From Megascapheus bottae (Eukaryota > Chordata > Mammalia > Rodentia > Geomyidae): a stretch of 64,000 bases of DNA. Of the stretch, positions 53,983 through 64,000 are shown piece by piece. The notes under the pieces were generated by a model. That model saw nothing but the letters and a program-made list of their open reading frames with translations, had not been told where the DNA came from and searched no databases. Position 1 is the first letter of the stretch; each line of letters opens with the position of its first letter. The stretch covers positions 20,903,927 through 20,967,926 of the forward strand of contig JANJXV010000024.1 in assembly GCA_024803745.1 (NCBI GenBank). The letters run 5' to 3'. Made by a program: the position numbers and the translations under genes.

Positions 53983-54288
53983 GTAGATTTTCCTTCCTTC
54001 CTTCCTTCCTTCCTTCCTTCCTTCCTTCCTTCCTTCCTTCCTTCCTTCCTTCCTTCCTTCCTTCCTTTTCACCTAAGTGCTATCCCCATCCCAGAGCTTT
54101 TGTGCTCAAGGCTACTACTTGAGCTACAGCTCTGTTTCTGGCTTTTTGGATAGTTTTTAGTGGAAGAGAAGATTATCATACACTTTCCTGCCCTGACTAC
54201 CTTCAAACCACTATCCTCAGATCTCAGCTTCTTGAGCAGCTAGGATTACAGGAGTGAACCATAGACTCCCAACAGCAGATTTTCTTTA
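53983..54288 (-). repeat. B1-ID composite SINE whose tail is (GGAA)n
   Basis: A (CCTT)n run (53,990-54,066) precedes a reverse composite (54,067-54,274). GTAGATTTTC (53,983-53,992) and GCAGATTTTC (54,276-54,285) enclose both, a TSD with one mismatch. Confidence 0.8.
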
Positions 54289-54538
54289 TCTTCATTCTTG
54301 GTTAGCTATCATTTCCCCACCAACTCATCTCTCCTAAGATCTTTGAAAAGCAGCAACCAGTATGAGCCTGCAGAATCACAGTTGTGGTGTAGATTATGGG
54401 GGCAGGAAAGAGAGGAGCAGTTGGCCATGATCGTGTATTTTCCAACTGAGATTATAAAATGTTAATACCATCAATGCCTTTTGGGTTGTAATCTCTTCCT
54501 AGAAGTTACACTTCAAATGCTTTCAGACGACCACATAT
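54289..54538. other. Unassigned intron
   Basis: No repeat recognised. Confidence 0.4.
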
Positions 54539-54540
54539 AA

Positions 54541-54797
54541 GGTTCTGTTTCCTTTTTTGTTGGTCGTGGGACTTGAACTCTGGGCTGGGGCATTGTCCCT
54601 GAACTCTTCAGCTCAAGGCTACCACCCTACCTCTTTAGCCACAGTGCCAATTCTAGTTTTCTGGTGCTTAATTGGAGATAAGAGTCTCACAGGCTTTAGT
54701 GCCCAGGCTGGCTTTGAACTGCTATCTTCAGATCTCAGCCTCCTGAGTAGCTAGGATTACAGGTGTGAGCTACTGCACTTGGCTAAGGTTCTGTTTC
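54541..54797 (-). repeat. B1-ID composite SINE, reverse, with TSD
   Basis: A full reverse composite (54,553-54,783). AAGGTTCTGTTTC occurs on both sides (about 54,539-54,551 and 54,785-54,797). Confidence 0.9.
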
Positions 54798-54884
54798 TAT
54801 CTCTTCTTTCATGTTGCTTTGATTGAACCATGTATATTATGGTACTGCCTCCTATTGAGCTGCATGTCTGTGCAAAACTCTGTC

Positions 54885-54990
54885 ATGAGTCCTTTGAGGA
54901 CAGGAATTGTTTTTCATTTTGTCTCTGTATCTTCATTCTTATTTCCTAGTCTGGCACCTAGTAAGTGCTTAGCAAAATCAAATTGAGTTA
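54885..54990 (+). repeat. L2 3' end
   Basis: TTTGAGGACAGGAATTGTTT and CTGGCACCTAGTAAGTGCTT are the L2 3' terminus. Confidence 0.7.
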
Positions 54991-55908
54991 GAACACTGGG
55001 TTTGAAATGAAGGTTTGGATTGTTCTTTAGCTTCCATGTAGCTTTGGGGAGCAACATTTTGACCAAAAGAAACTTGAATTTGTGCAATAATGAGGTGAGT
55101 TATTTGAATTTGTTCCATGTCATCTGTTTTTTCTCATCTATTTAATAACAACTTTACTGACACATTTTCTTTAAAGATATATTGGCAGATTCTGCTAAGA
55201 CTGTATTAGTCTGGGATTATGGATTTTCCCTGGTAAGCCCTTCACTCTGCAAAGAAAACAGAGTTGATTGAATTCAGGATCCCTTCAAGACTCAATTCCT
55301 CTGCATAAGCACGGATGAGAGAAGTCTCTCTTCACTTGGGACAACTGGGTATCATTTAGTAAAGTAGAAGTGATTTTCTTTTCCCTGGCCTATCCTGCCA
55401 CAGCTACCAAGACAGAACAAATCCAGACATTTTTAGAGCTCTTTCACAGGATTTATTTTCCTTGGGCCTTCTGCTGTCATCTTGCTGGCTTTGCATGACA
55501 GGAACCTCAGGGGTATGGGCTATGCTGGCTCCTGTTCCAAGAATAAAGAACCCATCCTTTCCAGACTGGGGACTTGCTGATGTAGGCCTCCAGAAAGCCT
55601 ATCTGCAAAGCTTTCTCCTGCCACCCAGACAGGTGAGATTGCTTTCCAGGTGCAGGAGGGGGATTCCTGCATGACAAAGCCAGGATCCATTTTGGATTTT
55701 AGAACAGCTACCTGCTCTTCTGTTTTTCCATCTGGACTCTGTCATCCACAACCTTCTATCTTTCCAATTCTTTGTTTATTTTAGGGTCTGAATTCCAACA
55801 TCAAATTGTTTGCAGGGTTGGTTTCTCCTAAGGCCTGCCTTCTTGGCTAAAATATGTTGTTTCCTATGTCTTCACACGGTCTTTTCTTCTGTACCACGTC
55901 CTGATTGC
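54991..55908. other. Unassigned intron
   Basis: About 900 bp without SINEs or a recognisable exon. Confidence 0.45.
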
Positions 55909-56158
55909 TGCCACCTCCTCCTCCTCCTCCTCTTCCTCCTTCTCTTCCTCTTTCCTCTCTTCTTCCTCCTCCTCCTTTTCCTTCTTCTCCCCTTCTACCT
56001 CCTTCCTCTTCTTCTTTTACCTCCTCCTTCTCTTCTTTTTCCTTTTCTTCCTCCACCTCTTCCTCCTTCCTCTCCTCCTCCTCCTCCTCCTCCTCCTCCT
56101 CCTCCTCCTCCTCCTCCTCCTCCTCCTCCTCCTCCTCCTCCTCCTCCTCCTCCTCCTT
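55909..56158. repeat. ~250-bp polypyrimidine tract, (CCT)n / (AGG)n
   Basis: Irregular CCTC/CTTC for about 165 bp passes into some 28 uninterrupted CTC triplets. It is not joined to any SINE I can see. The purine strand is G-rich (AGG)n. Confidence 0.97.
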
Positions 56159-57182
56159 CGTTATCCAAAGGCTATTCAATTGAACACTTCAGTTTGTGAG
56201 TACAGTGAATCTTGATCCGTTTCCTTTTATTCTTCTCCTCTGTCCCACTCCCACCCTTCTCCTCAGTTTACCTAGTTGAGTTCCTCTTTTTACCTGAAGG
56301 ACACCAGTCTGTGGATTTAGGGCCCCTTTAGTGACTTCCTTTTAATTTAATAACATCTGTGCCGATGCTTTTGTCAAATATATTTGTATTCGGAGGGGTT
56401 AGGTGATCATCAAGTGAGGTCAGCCTATGACAGGCAGACAGTCTGAATTCTTCGTGGTCTGTAGGAACAGTTATACTGAATGAGTTAGGGGTCTGACTAA
56501 ATTCCCCCTAGCAGATAATGTCTCCTAACTCCAGTGCAGCACTTCATGACAAAGTTAGGGAAGGGAAGAGAGAAAAGAGGCCTTGAGAGTACAATGTGTA
56601 GGGGAGGGAATGGCAGCTGGCAAGCTGTGTATCAGCCAAAGTTCCCTTCACTCTAAGAGTTTACCTGGAAAATGGAATTTTTCTTCCTTCCTTCCTTCCT
56701 ATTCAGTTACAAATGAAAATGCACATGAATACCATTTTCATTAAAATACTCATCTCCTTAATTTATCTCATCAGTTATAATGACTTCTTCCAAGTGAAGG
56801 CTGCTAAGGACATTAAAGAGGAAAGCATAAATGTAACATGTAGCTGTCTAAATAGCTCTAGAAAAAAAGTATGTGGTCACTAAAAGACTTGGAAAGCACA
56901 GCCAAAAATTTATATGGGGGTCCACTGAATTCAGTCTTTTAATAAAGCTTTTAAGGAAGGTTAGTTAGGGTCAGCCAAAGCACAATTGCAAATGCAAGTT
57001 TGTATTTATCCTTCAGCTTGCTTTCTGTATTTTGTGTGGTTCCTGTTTGGAAGTTCCAAAGTATTCAGCAAGTCTCAATCTAGAGTTCATGTAGGACTCC
57101 TTACTGGCTTGTGTATTTATTTTACTGTAACTTTGGGGAATCGGTGATGAAATGTTAAATAATTTTATATGACTTTTAATTC
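56159..57182. other. Unassigned intron
   Basis: About 1 kb, repeat-poor. A short CTTC run is at 56,682-56,700. No exon recognised. Confidence 0.45.
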
Positions 57183-57327
57183 TGGGCTTACCACCTGAGC
57201 CATACCTGTGGTCCTTTTTCTTTTAGCTTATTTTTCAGTTTGGGTCTCAGGATTATGATTGGGTTGGCTTTGATCTTTGCCTCCTGAGTAATTGAGATTA
57301 CAGGTGTATGCCACCACATCTGGGCCC
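57183..57327 (-). repeat. B1-ID composite SINE, reverse, very old
   Basis: GGGCTTACCACCTGAGCC, then a reversed B1 arm GCCTCCTGAGTAATTGAG, then CACCACATCTGGG. Confidence 0.55.
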
Positions 57328-57364
57328 TAATATGGGATTAAACAATATTTATTTATCTGCTTGT

Positions 57365-57600
57365 TTGTGTGTTTCTATCGTAAAGATGGCATACAGAGGG
57401 GTTACAGCTACCTAAGTCAGGTAATGAGTACTTTTCTTTTTCAACAGTGTCACCTCTTCCCAATAATTTATTTTTGAGTATTTGTCAGTACTGTACAAAA
57501 GGGTTTTAATCAACATATCAGTTTTCCAGTACAATGCAAGTGGATTGTTGTCCCCACTTCTGTCCCTCTTTCTCCATCCCTTAACTTACCTACTTCCATT
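57365..57600 (-). repeat. L1 3' UTR-like remnant, reverse
   Basis: GATGGCATACAGAGGGGTTACAG-type start, GGTAATGAGTAC, and the C/T-rich CCCACTTCTGTCCCTC block parallel other reversed L1 3' ends here. Confidence 0.4.
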
Positions 57601-58752
57601 TTCATATATGGGCCCAGGGTATTATGGGCTATATTTATCCACCTCCTGTCTTCATCGATCTGCCAAAACAGCATTCTTTCAAGAAACTTGGGGTTTGTGG
57701 GGTTTATAGAGTTTGTTGTCATTTCCCCTGGGAATACAAGTTCCTGTTCACATACTCTGTGGAGCTGCATAGACTGCAGAGATAGAAGGTATTTGGAATG
57801 TTCTGCTTCGGACTACCGTCTGAACTAACAATGACATCGTTTGATAAACAACGTATTTGTGCAAACGTGCTAATAAATGCTGACTTCTTAACAGGCACAC
57901 AATGGTCTTTTTCGTCATCACCATTTTCGCTGTTAACTACTCCATGCCTATATGAGTTGTGACTCTTAGTGATGCCATCACTCATCTGATACAGTCACTC
58001 ACTGCCTATCCATCGAGGGCTGGCAGTCCACTGTGGTAGGCATCTACAATGCACGTGTTAATAAACAAAGTTCATCCCTGTATTCCAGTGATGAGATAAT
58101 GACCAGCCTATGTGACTAATACCTGTGCTTGAAGCGGATGAGTGTTTGAGCAAGACAAGAGGTTGGAATAGTGACTTGAAACAGATTGTGAGGAGATGAA
58201 GCACTGGGAAGTATGACTTCTGGGGAAAGAGAGGGAAGAGCTGAAGAAGCAGCTGCCAAAAAAGAAAAAAAAGAACCAATCGGGTTGAACCACTAGAGAG
58301 AACTAGCTGGCAAGCCAGGGGACCGTGCGCAGATGGGGTGTGGCACCTAAAATTGTCATTCCATAGGAGGAGGTGGTTTTTGATACGTCAGTGCCTTGGA
58401 ATTCTTACCCGATCCTTTACTTTAAGTTTGCGAAGGCCTTTCAGTTTGCTTCAGTGGGTTGCGGTGTGGCCAGTGTGGGTTCCTCTGTGAGCTTGTGGAG
58501 GCAGTGCCTGGCAAACTGGTAGGTGCCTGCTGAATAACCGAGGGTGTTGACAGTGGTTACTTTGAGAGGAACCTGGCAGAGACGCTGTCTACTCAGGTGC
58601 TATGGGTTTGATGATCCTATGTGAAAAGCAGATTAGTTCTAAACTAGTGATGAAAAGATTGAGCCCATGACGGAAGGAGTGACACTGATTGAGGTGTACT
58701 CATAATTGACATTTTGAGTTGATATTCCTTTGCATAACTATTTAAAGATAAG
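57601..58752. other. Unassigned intron
   Basis: About 1.1 kb without SINEs. No exon. A possible L2 scrap (GGCAGTGCCTGGCAAACTGG) is at 58,500-58,519. Confidence 0.4.
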
Positions 58753-58967
58753 AAATAAATTTCAGGGCCGGGAGTTTGGCCTAGTGGTTAAAGTGCTTGC
58801 CTAGCATGCATGAAGACCTGGGTTCAATTCCTCGGTACCACATACATAGAAAAAAGCCAGAAGTGGTGCTGAGGCTCAAGTGGTAGAGCTCTAGCCTTGA
58901 GAAAGTCCAAGGACAGTGCTCAGGCCCTGAGCTCAAGCCCAGGACTGGCAAAAAAAAATAAATTTCA
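58753..58967 (+). repeat. IDL-Geo SINE, full length and young, with TSD
   Basis: A plus-strand complete dimer (58,765-58,955) nearly identical to the copy at 6948. It has A box TGGCCTAGTGGT and B box GGTTCAATTCC. Perfect AAATAAATTTCA at 58,753-58,764 and 58,956-58,967. Confidence 0.95.
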
Positions 58968-59011
58968 AAATGAAAAAATTATAGATAAAACACAAAACCA
59001 CATATTATATA

Positions 59012-59244
59012 TATTTTTTGTCAGTCATGGGACTTGAACTCTGGGCCTGGACACTGTCCCTGAGCTCTTCAGCTCTAGGCTACCCCCCTACCCCTTGAGC
59101 CACAGCACCACTTCCAGTTTTCTAGTGGTTAATTGGAGATGAGTTTCATGGACTTTAGTGCCCAGGCTGGCTTTGAACCATGATCCTCAGATCTCAGCCT
59201 CCTGAGTAGCTAGGATTACAGGTGTGAGCCACCACACCTGGCTG
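59012..59244 (-). repeat. B1-ID composite SINE, reverse
   Basis: Complete: GTCAGTCATGGGACTTGAAC, linker GTGGTTAATTGGAGATGAG, reversed B1 arm to CACACCTGGCTG. (TA)n run on the tail side. Confidence 0.9.
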
Positions 59245-59282
59245 AATAATTTCTTCAACAACTTTTCTTTATTTAATTAATT

Positions 59283-59368
59283 TGTTTTTGTTAGTACAAG
59301 GTTCTGAACTCAGGACCTTGCATGTGCTCAGCTGGTGCTCTACCAGCCATGAGCCATGCCTCCAACCT
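59283..59368 (-). repeat. ID-like monomer, reverse
   Basis: GTTCTGAACTCAGGACCTTG, GCTGGTGCTCTACCAGCC, end CCTCCAACC. Confidence 0.6.
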
Positions 59369-59684
59369 AACAATTTTATTTAAAGTAATGACTAGTAACT
59401 TGTGTGTGGTAGCTCCTTTAACCTTTCAACCATTTTGTGAGTGTCCAGTATGGAGCAGATACCACACAACTATGAGTTTTAGTGGAAGAAAACAATGATC
59501 CTGACATTAGGTAATCATTGAAAAGAACCACTATTTTTTTTCTTTTTGATAAATAAGTAGTAGAAATTCAACAGTACAGCTTGGAATATGACATTGCATC
59601 AAAAATTGGTAATAACCAAATAAGTATTGATTTGAATTTTGTGCTTCTTCTCAAGAAGTCATACCTAATGTAGAGATAACTTTT
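59369..59684. other. Unassigned intron
   Basis: No exon or repeat recognised. Confidence 0.4.
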
Positions 59685-59818
59685 CTTTTTGTGTACTTGG
59701 TACTTGGGCTTGAACTCAGGGCCTTATGCTCTTGCTTGTCTTTTCCTTCTCAAAGCTACCACTTGAGCCACACTTTTACTGTCAGCTTTTTCCTGGTTAA
59801 TTTGAGATAAGAGTGTAA
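59685..59818 (-). repeat. Composite SINE right arm, truncated
   Basis: GGTACTTGGGCTTGAACTCA through linker GGTTAATTTGAGATAAGAG; no B1 arm follows. Confidence 0.7.
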
Positions 59819-59833
59819 GAAAAAACAAATAGA

Positions 59834-60063
59834 GGCCTAGTGCTGGTGGCTCATGCCTATAATTCTAGTTACTCAGGAGGCTGAGATCTGAGATTGAGGC
59901 TTAAAGCCATCTCAGGCATTATTTTTGATTATCAAAAAAGCTGAAAGTGGAGCTATGGCCCAAGTAGTAAAGCTCTAGCCTTGAACAAAAGAACTCTGGG
60001 ACAGTGCCCATGTCCTGAATTCAAGCCCTAGGACCAGTACACACACACACACACACACACAGT
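59834..60063 (+). repeat. B1-ID composite SINE with (CA)n tail
   Basis: B1 arm (GGTGGCTCATGCCTATAATT), short linker, right arm ending TTCAAGCCCTAGGACCAG, directly followed by about 12 CA units. Confidence 0.85.
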
Positions 60064-61136
60064 ACATACAGGGTCAGAACTGAAAAGACTTTTGGTCATG
60101 TTCTCACATACAGTGGTACTAGAATTCTATGATAATCCTTCAAGGAGGAAGAGTAAGGTCAACAAGTGTCATTATGAATTGTATTTATATTTACTTTTCT
60201 GTCATCAGAAATGAACATTTGTGTAGATATCAATATTTCCATTTTCATTATACCCCTCAATAAGATAAAGTATATGTATTAATTTATAGAAGCCGTAGAA
60301 GTTAACAACCTTGATATTTCATGACAAAGCCACATACGTTAGTCTGTAGATTAGAAGTATTAAGGAGGTATGATTTATCAAGCCAACGATTGTTTTTCTT
60401 GGTATTTACTTGTGTTTAATCTTTAGTTTTTGCATACACAGATACATGTGCCTCATCAGGAAGAATGAATTAACATAGGCATATTTTCATATGAATTTTG
60501 GGTGAATCGATTCATCTTGGAGCAATTGATTTTACTTCACTGTCTTATGCTTGGATTAGAACTATCTCCCTATTAATAGTCACAGCTTTGCTTTTTCATC
60601 CTTACACATTTAGGGAGAATATTTCCTCATCCTCTCTAGCTGTCCAATTCTGGCAATCCAGGGGGTACGGGTGGCTGGGAATAGCACCTGGCAGAATGCT
60701 CTCTCATCTATCAAAGGAGAGAACTACTTGGATATTCTCAAAGCCATATGTCCTGTTCTGCAAATAGCCACTCACCTTTTTTGGCCAGGGTGATAAATGG
60801 CTTTTGCTGGGTGAGTGGCCAGGAAGTGTATTTCATTTATCTTCCTGTTCAAGCCCCTCAGGTGGAGAAGAAGAGAAAAAAGGAAGTGGAATTTATGGTG
60901 ACACACAACTTCCTTTGTATTTTAGCCAGATGGAGGTTGTGGGATAGTATTTAATTCTCCAGATATTGGGTAGCTTCACTTCCCGCTCTTCAACCCCTCC
61001 CAGACAGCAGGAAGAGTTGGAGGTATTTTGAGAATGGCTGCAAGATGAGGGGGAAAACCAGGCCCTTTGAGGCTCCCAGGCCCTTCCCACATTTATGGTA
61101 AGGATTGGTAGCAGGGCCTTTCTCCAGGTCCCAGAA
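60064..61136. other. Repeat-free intron block
   Basis: About 1.07 kb with no recognisable repeat. Candidate conserved or regulatory DNA; no exon features. Confidence 0.4.
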
Positions 61137-61361
61137 GGGTGCTTTTTTTGGGGGGGGGGAGGGTTGCCAGTCCTGGAGCTTGAACTCAGGGCCTGAGCAC
61201 TGTCTTTGGGCTCTCCTCAAGGCTAATGCTCTACCACTTGAGCCACAGCACCACTTGTGCCTTTTTTTATGTATGTGGTACTGAGGAATGGAACCTGGGT
61301 CTTTGTGCATGCTAGGCAAACACTCTACCACTAGGCCAGACTCCTGGCCTTGGGTGCTTTG
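61137..61361 (-). repeat. IDL-Geo SINE, reverse, with TSD
   Basis: T/G-rich tail, complete reverse dimer to CCTGGCC (61,349). GGGTGCTTT flanks both sides. Confidence 0.87.
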
Positions 61362-62002
61362 GTTTTTAAACTTCTCAAACACTTGTTCCAGTGGAGATCA
61401 TCTTGTTCTAACTCCGCTGCCAGAGTAAAGTGGGTGGGATCTCAAGGCTCTGCACATCTGTTCCCGACATCTTAGAACTGAACAGGGCATGGCTTGAAAG
61501 CTTTGGAATTGCAAACCATGAAGCTAGAAAAAGCTGGAGAAGAGCTCAAGCCCAGCCACTGCTCTGAGAAACACAATAGCTGGGAATTCTTCCTGTTCTC
61601 CTTCTCTTCCTTGAAGGGCCCTCTCGGGTCCTCAGAGCCCATCTCAGCCCTGGGCCCTTCCCAATCCCTATAGTGCAAAGGACATGATTTCCTTTTATGT
61701 GTGTACATGTGTGTGTGCACGTGCACAATTGTGTGTGAACTATAGAACTGAGTTGAAAAGACCATTTTATGTGGCCACCACTTAATTATCATGATAAGCT
61801 GCCTAATCTCAGGTTTCTGAGTATGATAATTGTGCCACCTTAGGCAGAGAGCAGAAGGTTATCAGATAATGTTATCAGTGTATGGTGCTGTTGGGTAAAA
61901 AGAATCTAAAGCCATAATCATATTATCTTGCTATTTTCACAATGAAGGGCATCTTAATATGGGATTCAAAGATGGTTTAAAATGGATATAAAGAGGAAGC
62001 CT
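61362..62002. other. Unassigned intron
   Basis: No exon or repeat recognised. TG-rich stretch 61,697-61,737. Confidence 0.4.
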
Positions 62003-62196
62003 GAGTCGGGTGTGGTGGCTCACGCCTGTAATCCTAGCTGCTCAGGAGGCTGAGATCTGAGGATCATGGTTCAAAGCTATCCTAGGCACTACAAATCCGT
62101 GAGACTCATATCTCCAATTAATATCTAGAAAACAAAAGGTGGGGCTGTGGCTCAAGGGTTGGGCATTATTAGCCTTGAGCCGAAGAACTCAGAGGC
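62003..62196 (+). repeat. B1-ID composite SINE, left part of an inverted pair
   Basis: B1 arm (GGCTCACGCCTGTAATCCTA), linker and right arm to AGAACTCAGAGG, where it breaks. Confidence 0.85.
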
Positions 62197-62352
62197 TGAT
62201 ACATGGGCTACAGCTCGACTTCTAGTTTTGCTGATTGATTTGAATAAATGTCACATAGGTTTTCCTGCCCAGGATGGCTTTGAATGGTGATCCTCAAGTC
62301 TCAGCCTCTTGAGTAGCTAGCATTCTAGATTTGAGCCATGCATGCCCAGCCT
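62197..62352 (-). repeat. B1-ID composite SINE, reverse, right part of an inverted pair
   Basis: Begins inside the right arm (GGGCTACAGCTCGACTTCTA), then linker and reversed B1 arm to GCATGCCCAGCC. It joins the preceding plus-strand copy with no spacer. Confidence 0.8.
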
Positions 62353-62379
62353 AGAGTTGGCTTGAACTTTTTTTTTTTT

Positions 62380-62470
62380 TTTTTAAAAATTACAGGACTG
62401 GAAGCATAGCCTAGTGGTATGGGGCGCGCCTAGCATTCATGAAGCCCTGGGTTCAGTTTCCCAGTACCAA

Positions 62471-62510
<40 letters not shown>

Positions 62511-62616
62511 GTAGAAAAAGCTGAGAGTGATGCTGTGGCTCAAGTGGCAGTGTGCTTGCCTTGAGCAAACACAGTGCCCAGGCCCTGAGTTCAAGCCCCC
62601 GGACTGGCAAAAAAAA
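62380..62616 (+). repeat. IDL-Geo SINE with (TA)n expansion in its linker
   Basis: ID monomer (GGAAGCATAGCCTAGTGG; GGTTCAGTTTCC) and Geo monomer (GATGCTGTGGCTCAAGTGGC, GAGTTCAAGCCCC). Between them the usual short ACATACATAG linker has become (TA)n, 62,470-62,511. Confidence 0.87.
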
Positions 62617-63621
62617 TTACAATGTTACTGAAATATCTGTAAACTAGCAATAAACTACTGGCATTTGACACTCCTATATACATATAAACCAACAGAGAAT
62701 TCCCACATTCAAACAAAGGAAATGACAAAACTGAATATAATTCAAATTAACAACATTCATGTGATGGATGTTGATTTTCACTCAGATGGATTTGCTGTTG
62801 GTACTGGCAGCTTACGTTTTTGTCTCTGAGTTCAGGATGTTTTGTGCCCTGAGACAACTCACTGTAGGCCCCCGCTTTTCTCTTTGAGTCACTGAGGAAC
62901 TGTTATCTGCACAGCTACCCACAGTGGAATTCCATTATTTACCAATTTAATTGCCTGTGTTCTCATTTCCAAAGCAGAGACAATGAACAGCCGAGAATAA
63001 AGCATAGGTAGCTGCTGATGTAACTGGGCAGGGTGAGAAGAGGTATTGGAGGAAGCTGAGGGATGGAGGTGGGAGGAAGGAAGGAAAGAAAAAGCCTGGG
63101 GAGAGACCACTGAACCTTATAAAACAGAGGGGGGTTGCTGGAATCCAAATATTTACTTCTGCTGGGAGCCAAGTACTTTATTAAATTCAATGAAATGAAG
63201 ACTCAAGAGATTGCTTTTCTGGATCAAGAGACCTCTCTCTGACATCCTGTGTGAAGTATCAATGCTATTATGTTATTTACTATCTCTTGTACTATTTTGT
63301 GAAATTATTGTATTGCAAGAGACTGATGAAAGGGAGCTGTGTCACAAATTCAGATGACAACACTAGATCAAAGCAGCCAATGCTTCATCTGTGGCTCCTT
63401 CCTTTGCACACATGCACCCCACCCCTCCACCCCCCTCCCCACCCTAATCTAGCACCTGTTTCATGCTGCTGGCTCCTAGGCTCTCTGAGGCTTCTGGCAT
63501 TGACTGAACTCTATCAGCCTGACCTTTGCTTTCCCTCTTACCACTGGAGGCCAGTGTGGGCCTGGTGTGACCTTGGTTTAACCTTGGCTTTTTCATTCCC
63601 TCTTGTGACATTGGACAGTGT
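62617..63621. other. Unassigned intron
   Basis: About 1 kb with no repeat named and no exon. C-rich ACCCCACCCCTCCACC block at 63,416-63,444. Confidence 0.45.
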
Positions 63622-63833
63622 TTATTTGTGCCAATACTAGGGCTTGAACTTCATTCTTGCTTGGCTTTTTCACTCAAAGTTGGCACTCTCCCACCTCCAC
63701 TTGTAGATTTTTGCTGATTCATTGGAGATAAGAGTTTTATAGATTTGTCTTCCTGGACTGGCTTTGAACCATGGTCTTTAGCGCTTAGCTTGAGTAGGTG
63801 GTGTAACAGGTGTGAGCCACCAGCACCTGGCTG
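63622..63833 (-). repeat. B1-ID composite SINE, reverse
   Basis: GCCAATACTAGGGCTTGAAC right arm, linker TTCATTGGAGATAAGAG, reversed B1 arm to CCAGCACCTGGCTGG. Confidence 0.75.
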
Positions 63834-64000
63834 GACAAGTGCCTCGGTCTCTCCATGTAGCGAGCACTCTGTGAGAGTGTGAGAGTGTGGATGGTGAAGC
63901 AGATATCACCTTCACAGGGGAGGCTCTGGGCCTGCTAACTTAGCAATTCACGTCTGATAATGGATCCGCAGAAGGAAGAAATGGCCAACAACAAGCAAGA
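63834..64000. other. Unassigned intron to the window edge
   Basis: Nothing recognised; a GTGAGAGTGTGAGAGTGTG stutter is at 63,871-63,889. Confidence 0.4.

Noticed and set aside
55810..56199. Poly-Pro, poly-Ser and poly-Glu frames
   Set aside because: Translations of the CCT tract in three frames.

Overview
The window is mammalian nuclear DNA: one CpG-island promoter with a spliced coding exon, long non-coding stretches, dense SINEs, L1/L2/MIR/MaLR fragments and many microsatellites. The SINEs point to the organism. Most are dimers of a tRNA-Ala/ID-like left monomer joined to a second monomer. This matches the IDL-Geo SINE reported from geomyoid rodents (kangaroo rats, pocket mice, pocket gophers). 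A second abundant family joins a 7SL/B1-like arm to the same right monomer. I infer a Dipodomys- or Perognathus-like rodent; the species cannot be fixed from sequence alone.

Layout. Positions 1-660 are a CpG island with NRF1- and ETS-type motifs and a minus-strand splice donor. I read it as the promoter and first exon of a minus-strand gene running off the left edge. By human gene order (MRPS33 then TMEM178B) MRPS33 is the candidate. Positions 660-18,300 are intergenic and mostly repeats. A good CTCF consensus site at 18,639-18,652 sits about 3 kb before TMEM178B. A CpG island at about 19,800-22,150 holds the TMEM178B promoter, its long GC-rich 5' leader and the first coding exon (21,588-21,969; 127 codons plus 1 nt). 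From 21,970 to the right edge everything lies in TMEM178B intron 1, and I see no further coding exon.

The intron and the intergenic part show layered transposition. Target-site duplications (TSDs) prove several SINE-in-SINE, SINE-in-L1 and SINE-in-L2 nestings. At four loci the TSDs enclose both a SINE and a long microsatellite, so the microsatellite grew from the SINE tail. The most unexplained structure is a perfect 35-bp inverted repeat with a 21-nt spacer at 44,146-44,236, in an unannotatable part of the intron. Several repeat-poor blocks (about 34.0-34.3, 47.0-48.3, 52.1-54.0 and 60.1-61.1 kb) are candidates for conserved regulatory DNA.

Nearly all open reading frames above 60 codons are chance frames in SINEs, microsatellites or CpG islands. 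Only the TMEM178B exon is a convincing coding sequence. Repeat boundaries are by eye, generally within about 10-20 bp.
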